DNA of 13,566 bases, from contig CAMLHU010000027.1 of the NCBI GenBank assembly GCA_946479825.1, positions 1-13,566 of the forward strand, written 5' to 3'. The DNA comes from an uncultured Gemmatimonadota bacterium (GTDB lineage: Bacteria; Gemmatimonadota; Gemmatimonadetes; Gemmatimonadales; GWC2-71-9). The position numbers and the translations under genes are program-made. Below, piece by piece: positions 9,349 to 13,566 of this stretch (positions within the stretch are counted from its first letter, which is position 1; each line of letters opens with the position of its first letter). Under the pieces are notes generated by a model. It ran no database searches, was not told where the DNA came from, and worked only from the letters and a program-made list of their open reading frames with translations.

Positions 9349-10187
9349 CCATCCATCCCTTCGTGTTCTCCTTCGCCGGACTCGAGATCACCGGCTACGG
9401 CATCATGATGATGGTCGGGTTCCTCGCCGGGAGCTGGCTGATGGCGCTCGAGCTGCGCCGGCGCGGCCTCCGAGAGGACTATGCGTCGGACGTGACGCTC
9501 GGCGCGGTGATCGGGGGGATCGTCGGGGCCAAGCTCTGGTACGTGGCCCTGACCGGCGACCTCAACACCCTGTTCTCGCGTGGCGGGCTCGTCTGGTACG
9601 GCGGGTTCATCGGCGGGGCGCTGGGGGTGATGCTGAACGGCTGGCGGCTGCGGGTCCCCCTGCGATGGACCGCCCAACTCGTGGCGCCGGCCCTGGCGGC
9701 GGCGTACGCGCTGGGCCGGGTGGGCTGCTTCCTCGTCAACGACGACTACGGCCGCCCGACCACGCTCCCCTGGGGCCTCAAGTTCCCCGAAGGGCTGCCG
9801 CCTTCCACCGCGGGGAACATGACCCAGCTCTTCGGCATCCCGGTGCCGCCGGGCACGGACCCGAGCACCGTGCTCGCCGTCCACCCGACCCAGCTCTACG
9901 AAGTGGGCGCGATGCTCGTGGTCTTCGCCATCCTCTGGAAGTGGCGCACCCTGCCGCGGGGGACCGGCTGGCTCTTCGGGGCCTACCTGGTGTTCGCAGG
10001 AGTCGAACGGTTCCTGGTCGAGATCCTGCGAGCCAAGGACGATCGCCTCCTCGGCCCGTTCACGCTGGCCCAGGCGACGAGCGTGCTGCTGGTCGTGGTG
10101 GGCGTTGCCGTGATCCGGCACCTCAGCGCGAGCGCCGACCTCGACCCGGGCCCATACCTGCGGCCGAACCCAAAGCCAGAGACCTGA
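9345..10187 (+). CDS. lgt: Prolipoprotein diacylglyceryl transferase
   Basis: Lgt moves a diacylglyceryl group from phosphatidylglycerol to the lipobox cysteine of prolipoproteins in the inner membrane. The 280-residue protein has about seven hydrophobic helices. The signature region is GRVGCFLVNDDYGRPT at 124-139 with essential Arg125. Also present are YGGFIGG (85-91), HPTQLYE (180-186) and an ERFLVEILR segment (221-229). Compared with E. coli, the GRIGNF asparagine is Cys128, and the His in FHGGLIG is Tyr85; I recall these variants from other phyla. A 30-residue polar insertion (about 148-178) precedes HPTQLYE. It is the last gene of the plus-strand run; the next 430 bases carry no protein gene. 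There is no Shine-Dalgarno sequence, so coupling to the preceding frame is likely. Confidence 0.95.
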   Translation: MTIHPFVFSFAGLEITGYGIMMMVGFLAGSWLMALELRRRGLREDYASDVTLGAVIGGIVGAKLWYVALTGDLNTLFSRGGLVWYGGFIGGALGVMLNGWRLRVPLRWTAQLVAPALAAAYALGRVGCFLVNDDYGRPTTLPWGLKFPEGLPPSTAGNMTQLFGIPVPPGTDPSTVLAVHPTQLYEVGAMLVVFAILWKWRTLPRGTGWLFGAYLVFAGVERFLVEILRAKDDRLLGPFTLAQATSVLLVVVGVAVIRHLSASADLDPGPYLRPNPKPET

Positions 10188-10384
10188 ATCGCATCGGTGT
10201 AGCGATATCGTACATTTTCCACCGACGACCAATAAATTGACATCGAGATAAGTCGCATTACCACAACGAGTTGGACAACTGACAAGAGCATCTGTCAAAT
10301 AATTGACGGCTGAGACCGGACGAATCCAGGTCGGCCGATTTCACTAATCCGTTACGCTGCAATGATTTACAAGAATCGATGTAT
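10188..10384. other. AT-richer non-coding region after lgt
   Basis: I see no protein gene on either strand here. Over 10201-10380, 80 of 180 bases are G or C (44%), a sharp drop from the coding flanks. It contains a weak 5-bp inverted repeat near 10189-10207 (ATCGC/GCGAT, nine-base loop) that is too poor to call a terminator for lgt, the self-complementary octamer CGATATCG at 10203-10210, and the group of TGACA-type half-sites listed separately. Its position directly upstream of a sigma-54 promoter suggests it is regulatory DNA. Confidence 0.6.
10237..10308. promoter_or_regulatory. Cluster of TGACA/TGTCA half-sites, possible enhancer for the sigma-54 promoter
   Basis: Half-sites seen: TTGACA at 10237-10242, CTGACA at 10279-10284, TGTCAA at 10293-10298 and TTGACG at 10303-10308. 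The last two form the palindrome GTCAA-ATAA-TTGAC, and CTGACA faces TGTCA across eight bases. The palindrome centre lies about 111 bases before the predicted transcription start at 10412, in the range where sigma-54 enhancer-binding proteins usually sit. Which activator would bind is unknown; I do not recognise the site as a known NtrC or PspF box. The role is inferred from position and repetition. Confidence 0.4.
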
Positions 10385-10401
10385 TTGGCACCTCTGTTGC
10401 T
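10385..10401 (+). promoter_or_regulatory. Sigma-54 (RpoN) promoter
   Basis: The sequence TTGGCAC, five bases (CTCTG), TTGCT matches the RpoN consensus at all core positions. The invariant GG (10387-10388) and GC (10399-10400) are separated by exactly ten bases. With the GC at -13/-12, transcription should start near 10412. Ten specified bases (TGGCAC plus TTGC) match, which would occur by chance in a window this size, both strands counted, only about 0.03 times. It lies in the only large non-coding gap and points at a structured segment that ends in a terminator hairpin. Such promoters need an ATP-driven enhancer-binding protein, so expression should be conditional. Confidence 0.75.
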
Positions 10402-10411
10402 TTAGAAGGGG

Positions 10412-10554
10412 CAGAGGGCAACGCACGGCCCCACGGAAAAGTGGCAGGTAGAAGAAGGGTTGGAGCGGACACTTCGGTCCGTCTCCGTACAGCTCAGGGG
10501 GCTACCTGTCACCTCCTTCGAAACGGTCCACCACGGTGGGCCGTTTCGCTTTAT
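10412..10554 (+). ncRNA. Candidate sigma-54-dependent small RNA (about 140 nt)
   Basis: The segment between the sigma-54 promoter and a strong terminator hairpin has no ATG-started frame and clear secondary structure. GTGGCAGGTAG (10441-10451) pairs with CTACCTGTCAC (10502-10512), 11 bp with one G-U. Inside it GGAGCGGAC (10462-10470) pairs with GTCCGTCTCC (10477-10486), with one bulged base and the loop ACTTCG. Next come the pyrimidine-rich linker CTCCTT (10513-10518) and then the terminator stem. TCACCTCCTT at 10509-10518 equals the conserved 16S rRNA 3' tail. I do not recognise it as 6S RNA, SRP RNA, tmRNA, RNase P or a known riboswitch. Known sigma-54 small RNAs (GlmY/Z, Qrr, CrcZ) show the principle; function here is unknown. 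A structured leader is unlikely, because the terminator is followed by a convergent gene. Confidence 0.55.
10519..10554 (+). terminator. Rho-independent terminator of the candidate small RNA
   Basis: CGAAACGGTCC (10519-10529) pairs with GGGCCGTTTCG (10538-10548), one G-U pair; AC/GT extends the stem to 13 bp closed by the tetraloop CACG. It is followed on the plus strand by CTTTAT (10549-10554), four Ts in six bases. On the minus strand no T run follows, so the direction fits a plus-strand transcript from the sigma-54 promoter. Confidence 0.7.
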
Positions 10555-10570
10555 CGGGGCTCAGATACAC

Positions 10571-10600
10571 GAACGCCCCCGGCACCTGCCGGGGGCGTTC
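10571..10600 (-). terminator. Perfect 14-bp inverted repeat, probable terminator of the iron-permease gene
   Basis: GAACGCCCCCGGCA and its exact reverse complement are separated by only CC, giving a 13-bp stem with an ACCT loop. It lies 19 bases beyond the stop of the minus-strand permease gene and 17 bases beyond the plus-strand terminator tract, so it separates the converging transcripts. Neither side has a good T run, so it may work in both directions or as an RNA 3'-end protector. Confidence 0.6.
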
Positions 10601-10618
10601 GACTTCCGGCGCAGGTGA

Positions 10619-12778
10619 TCAGCGCCCGCGGGTCATCCGGTCGATCCCGTCCTGCACCAGCCGCTCCTTGAGCCGGTCGAGCTCGGCCCGCACCTCGGCC
10701 AGGTCGGCCTCCATCCGCTCGATGGACCGGGACACCGTCGGATCGAGCGCGGGACGCGAGGTGGCGGGCGCCGGGGCGGCGGACGGCGCGCCGGGCGCCG
10801 GCGCCTTGGGCTCGGGGACCATCACCTCGGTGACCTTGAGCCGGCGCGGCTCGATCACGAAGGTCCAGACCACCGCGGCGAGCAGGAGCACCACCAGGAG
10901 CGCCTGCACCGACATCGTCTCCCACGTGGAGTAGATGCCCAGCGTCGGGACCCGGATCTCAGGGGTGAACGGGGTCAGCGAGACCACGTTGCCCCCCTGC
11001 AGCTCGGCGATCCCCTTCCCGGCGAACACGAACGCCATGTAGTAGAGGAACGCGCTGGTGACCGCGAAGAACGGCTTGAGCGGGATCCGCACGCCGAACC
11101 GGTTGATGGCCACGTACACCACGGCGAGCGCCGCGCCGCCGAGGACCATCCCGGCCACGACCGGCATCACCGCGCTGCCGTCGCCGCCGGAGAGGAAGAG
11201 CGCCTTATAGAAGAGGACGGTCTCGAACCCCTCGCGATAGACCGCGAGGAACGCCACGGACGAGAGCGCGAGGGCGGACCCGCCGGAGACCGCCTGCTGG
11301 ACCTGGGCCTTCACGAAGCGGTTCCACTTGGCCACCTCCATCTTGGAGAGCAGCCAGTAGCTCACGTAGAACAGCATCGCCGCGGCGACGACCATCGTCC
11401 CGCCCTCGAGCGCCTCGCGCCGGGCGGAGCTGACCTCGAAGATGGTCTCGAGCGCGAACGCCGTGAGGAGGCTGGCGCCGATCGCGGCGGCCACGCCGAT
11501 GTGGACGTCCCGGCGCCGGGCGTCGGCGCCGGTCTTGGCCAGGAAGGCGATGAGCGCGCCGACGATCAGGATGGCCTCGAGGCCCTCCCGGAGCAGCAGC
11601 GCGAACGACTGAATGAACAGGTTGAGCGGCGACGGCTTGTCGGCGACGGTGCGTTCGGCCTTCTCGAGCCCGGCCAGCAGCTCCGAATGCAGCCGGTCGA
11701 TCTCGGCCTTGGTGGCGCCGCCGGCGGCGCGGGTGCGGAAGTTGGCGAACCCGGCCTCGAGGTCCGACGCCAGCGGACCGTCCTTGGCGCGGACCATCCC
11801 CTCGACCTGCTCGAACGTCATATAGGCGTCGAACGCCACGCCGCTCGCCTCGCTCGACCGCCCGGCGGTCGCGAGCCCGGTCGCCTGCGCCAGCTGGTCG
11901 CGGATCCGGTCGAAGACGGGGCCGGTCGCGGCGGCGGCGCCCTGCTCGGTCCCGGCGGAGCGGACGGACGAGATGCGCGCCGCCACCAGCGAGTCGGTCG
12001 GGTCGGCCGCGGGAGCGAGCGCGGCGGCCACCGCGCGGTCGCTCATCGTGGCAGTGGTGGCGAAGCTGCGGAGCCCGGCCGGCGGCTCCCCCGCCGCCGC
12101 CGCCGGCAGCCTGAGGGTCGAGGCATACTCCGCCACGGCCCAGCGATCGGTGGCCGAGAGCTGGGACTCGAAGGCGGGCATCGCGGTGCCGGCGATGCCA
12201 AGGGTGATGCGGCGGTAGAAGTCGAGCGGCGAGCGGTCGGCCAGCGCGGCGCGGTCGGTCAGGTCGGGGGGATGCGGGGTGAGCGCGGCAGCCACCGGTC
12301 CGTCGCCCCGGCCGGCCAGGCCATGACAACTTGCGCACGCCTTCCGATAGACGTCGGCGCCTCGCGCGGACGACGGCGCGACGGCGGGGATATCCTCGAG
12401 CGTGATGTTGAAGGTCCGGGCCAGGCCGTCGCCGAGGGCGCGCGCCGCGGCCTCCACCGAATCAGGCGAGACGCCGCGATCGACCAGGGCGATCAGGGCG
12501 TCGATGCCCTGCTGGGTGGCGCCGGCGTGCTCGGGCGGGAGGAGCGCCGCCGAGCGACGAGCCTCGGTCAGGAAGAGCCGCGCCTCGGCCGTCTCCGCCG
12601 GCGACACCAGCTTGCCACCCGAGAAACCGTTGCGGTACTCCTGGGCGGCCAGGGCCGCTGTCGCCGCGATGCGCCGCACGGTCGCCGCCTGGTCCGCGGG
12701 CGTCGACGCGCGGAGCGGCGCGGCGGCGCAGGCGAGAGCGACCAGTAGAGTATGCGCGATTCCGCGCTTGAGACTCAT
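10619..12778 (-). CDS. Cytochrome c/FTR1 family iron permease fusion
   Basis: A 719-residue fusion. Order: signal peptide (1-25, LLVALACAAAPLRAS), an alpha-helical periplasmic domain (about 30-125), a class I cytochrome c domain with haem site CASCH (Cys148, Cys151, His152) and probable axial Met200 in GTAMPAF, a helical linker of the FTR1 periplasmic type (about 285-375), and an FTR1 permease domain (about 386-645) with seven hydrophobic segments. Both ferric-binding R-E-x-x-E motifs are intact: REGLE 397-401 and REGFE 515-519. A Pro/Ala linker (652-680) leads to a charged coiled coil (about 684-709). FTR1/EfeU permeases take up Fe3+ made by a ferroxidase; a fused cytochrome c suggests electrons from Fe2+ pass to haem during uptake (inference). 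No efeO, efeB or multicopper oxidase lies beside it. Starts 66 bases after acpS; no clear Shine-Dalgarno sequence or Fur box. Confidence 0.93.
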   Translation of the reverse strand: MSLKRGIAHTLLVALACAAAPLRASTPADQAATVRRIAATAALAAQEYRNGFSGGKLVSPAETAEARLFLTEARRSAALLPPEHAGATQQGIDALIALVDRGVSPDSVEAAARALGDGLARTFNITLEDIPAVAPSSARGADVYRKACASCHGLAGRGDGPVAAALTPHPPDLTDRAALADRSPLDFYRRITLGIAGTAMPAFESQLSATDRWAVAEYASTLRLPAAAAGEPPAGLRSFATTATMSDRAVAAALAPAADPTDSLVAARISSVRSAGTEQGAAAATGPVFDRIRDQLAQATGLATAGRSSEASGVAFDAYMTFEQVEGMVRAKDGPLASDLEAGFANFRTRAAGGATKAEIDRLHSELLAGLEKAERTVADKPSPLNLFIQSFALLLREGLEAILIVGALIAFLAKTGADARRRDVHIGVAAAIGASLLTAFALETIFEVSSARREALEGGTMVVAAAMLFYVSYWLLSKMEVAKWNRFVKAQVQQAVSGGSALALSSVAFLAVYREGFETVLFYKALFLSGGDGSAVMPVVAGMVLGGAALAVVYVAINRFGVRIPLKPFFAVTSAFLYYMAFVFAGKGIAELQGGNVVSLTPFTPEIRVPTLGIYSTWETMSVQALLVVLLLAAVVWTFVIEPRRLKVTEVMVPEPKAPAPGAPSAAPAPATSRPALDPTVSRSIERMEADLAEVRAELDRLKERLVQDGIDRMTRGR

Positions 12779-12844
12779 TTTCAGGTAGTTCCCGTTGGGG
12801 AGACCTAAAGTAGAGTCTGGCGGTAGGAATTGGTAGGGGGCAGC
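12779..12844 (-). promoter_or_regulatory. Short gap between acpS and the iron-permease gene
   Basis: These 66 bases are the only space upstream of the permease gene. Read on the minus strand they contain CTACTTTAGGTCTCC, where TACTTT could be a poor -10 element, and no recognisable -35. No Fur-type GATAAT repeat is present. The gene may have its own weak promoter here or be read through from acpS. Confidence 0.25.
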
Positions 12845-13234
12845 TCAGCCACGTCGCCCAACGATCGCGACCGCGCCGGCAGTCAGGTCGGAGTGGCTGA
12901 GGGAGAGCTCGATGACCAGCGGCCCCTGCTCCGCCTCGACCTTGGCGGCGGTCCCGTGCAGGCGGATGGACGGCCGACCGTGATCGCTGCGCAGGACCTC
13001 GATGTCGTGGAACCCGACGCCACGGGTCCCCGGCAGCGACTGCAGCGCCTTGTACACGGCCTCCTTGGCGGCGATCCGCGCCGCCAGGTGCCGCGCCGGA
13101 TCCGGCTGCCCCTGGACGAACGACCGCTCGGCGTCGGTGAGCAGGCGGGTGAGCGCCTGTTCCTCGCGCCGGGAGAGCATCGCGCGGACCCGGCCGATGT
13201 CCATCAGGTCGATCCCGACGCCGAGCACGTTCAT
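12845..13234 (-). CDS. acpS: Holo-[acyl-carrier-protein] synthase
   Basis: AcpS transfers 4'-phosphopantetheine from CoA to the serine of acyl carrier protein, activating fatty-acid synthesis. The 129-residue product has the N-terminal GVGIDLMDIGRV (metal ligand Asp9), the AARIAAKEAVYKAL helix with Glu58 and the family AKEA core, HGRPSIRLHG, and the C-terminal LSLSHSDLTAGAVAI strand with the S-x-S-H motif. Length is typical (about 120-135). I choose ATG 13234; a longer in-frame reading to 13498 adds an Arg/Gly-rich stretch with no AcpS character and would run through the upstream gene. The ATG overlaps the upstream gene's stop (ATGA), so the two are probably co-transcribed, with the iron-permease gene possibly following in the same transcript. 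Confidence 0.95.
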   Translation of the reverse strand: MNVLGVGIDLMDIGRVRAMLSRREEQALTRLLTDAERSFVQGQPDPARHLAARIAAKEAVYKALQSLPGTRGVGFHDIEVLRSDHGRPSIRLHGTAAKVEAEQGPLVIELSLSHSDLTAGAVAIVGRRG

Positions 13235-13566
13235 CGTTCGAGGTGGCTCCACCAGTAGTTGGCGGCCGGAAGGAGCGGCCGGGGCACCGGAAGGTATCCG
13301 CCGAGCAGCAGTCCGGCATAGAGCGCCGCGGCGACCACGACCGCGGCGGCGGTCCGGCGCGGCCAGCGCGGCGGGCGCCACGCCTCGAGGCGGCCGGCTT
13401 CGGGCGCCCACGCCGCCTCCTCGTCCGCAGCCGAGGCCTCGAGCCCGATCCACGCCGATTCGAGCGCGCGGGCGGCGGCGACCAGGGCCTCGTCCCACGC
13501 GCCGTCGGTGGCGGCGCGCTCGTGCCGTGCGAGCGCCGGCGCGAGCGGCCGCCCGGCCGCGGCGAG
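13231..13566 (-). CDS. Unrecognised membrane-anchored protein, C-terminal part (5' end outside window)
   Basis: Reading the minus strand from the right edge gives 111 codons without a stop, ending in TGA at 13233-13231, which overlaps the acpS ATG as ATGA. It has no early start codon because the gene begins outside the window. The product has an Ala-rich, acidic and probably helical region (residues 1-60 of the visible part, with DEALVAAARALESAW), a basic Trp/Pro/Arg segment (EAWRPPRWPRR), a hydrophobic helix (TAAAVVVAAALYAGLLLGGYL) and a short tail ending NYWWSHLER. The Arg-rich side before the helix suggests the N-terminal part is cytoplasmic and the tail outside. I do not recognise the family; the topology resembles tail-anchored regulators such as anti-sigma factors, but nothing here proves that. 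Confidence 0.6.
   Translation of the reverse strand, partial: LAAAGRPLAPALARHERAATDGAWDEALVAAARALESAWIGLEASAADEEAAWAPEAGRLEAWRPPRWPRRTAAAVVVAAALYAGLLLGGYLPVPRPLLPAANYWWSHLER

Noticed and set aside
10189..10220. Terminator of lgt (ATCGC/GCGAT hairpin followed by CATTTT)
   Set aside because: Five base pairs with a nine-base loop and a late, short T run is too weak to call.
10237..10265. TTGACA as a sigma-70 -35 element
   Set aside because: The hexamer 17 bases downstream is ACCACA, not a -10 element. I treat TTGACA as one of the TGACA half-sites.
10509..10518. Fragment of a 16S rRNA gene, suggested by TCACCTCCTT
   Set aside because: The bases on both sides do not match the 16S 3' region (no GGTAGCCGTA or GGCTGGA); only the ten-base tail is shared.
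10441..10671. Plus-strand 76-codon frame starting at GTG 10441
   Set aside because: It runs through the RNA stems, both terminator hairpins and into the permease 3' end; no ribosome site or protein character.
11501..12748. 415-codon plus-strand frame opposite the iron permease
   Set aside because: Low-complexity Arg/Gly/Ala product with no domain; the minus strand has haem and R-E-x-x-E motifs in frame.
12796..12816. DtxR/IdeR-type iron box upstream of the permease (TTAGGT on the minus strand)
   Set aside because: Only one six-base half-site without its inverted partner; no Fur-like repeat either. Not enough for an iron-regulation claim.

Overview
The window is GC-rich (well over 65% in the coding parts) and densely packed. 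It reads like the chromosome of a free-living, GC-rich Gram-negative bacterium. The gene order and a cytochrome c/FTR1 iron-permease fusion make Gemmatimonadota my best guess, but that is recollection, not a search. I see no phage, IS, CRISPR or tRNA/rRNA gene.

Positions 1-10187, plus strand: one tightly packed operon-like run. Order: tgt (5' end outside the window), yajC, def, fmt, a ThiE/TenI-family gene, thiS, thiG, rsmB, a PASTA-only membrane protein, rpe, a TlpA/ResA-type thioredoxin, a YbbR/CdaR-like protein, tsaD, a possible 15-codon mini-ORF, and lgt. Most junctions overlap (NTGA or TGATG) or are 0-13 bases apart, so translation is probably coupled along the run. Themes are tRNA modification and translation initiation (Tgt, Fmt, Def, TsaD, RsmB), the cell envelope (YajC, PASTA, YbbR, Lgt, TlpA), and a thiazole-synthesis block (tenI-like, thiS, thiG) set between fmt and rsmB. 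rsmB seems to start at CTG inside a CTGA overlap. The PASTA-only protein sits between rsmB and rpe, where Firmicutes carry the PASTA kinase PrkC.

Positions 10188-10618: the only large non-coding stretch. Its first 200 bases are clearly AT-richer (80 of 180 bases are G/C over 10201-10380). It holds a cluster of TGACA/TGTCA half-sites, then a consensus-perfect sigma-54 promoter (TTGGCAC-N5-TTGCT), then about 140 bases that fold into a long stem-loop and end in a strong 13-bp hairpin plus a short T-rich tract. I read this as an undescribed sigma-54-dependent small RNA. It carries TCACCTCCTT, identical to the conserved 3' tail of 16S rRNA and complementary to Shine-Dalgarno sequences. This is the most interesting part of the window.

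Positions 10571-13566: a perfect hairpin, then minus-strand genes converging on the RNA: a signal-peptide/cytochrome c/FTR1 iron permease with a coiled-coil tail, acpS, and the 3' end of an unrecognised membrane-anchored protein whose stop overlaps the acpS start (ATGA). That partial gene runs off the right edge.
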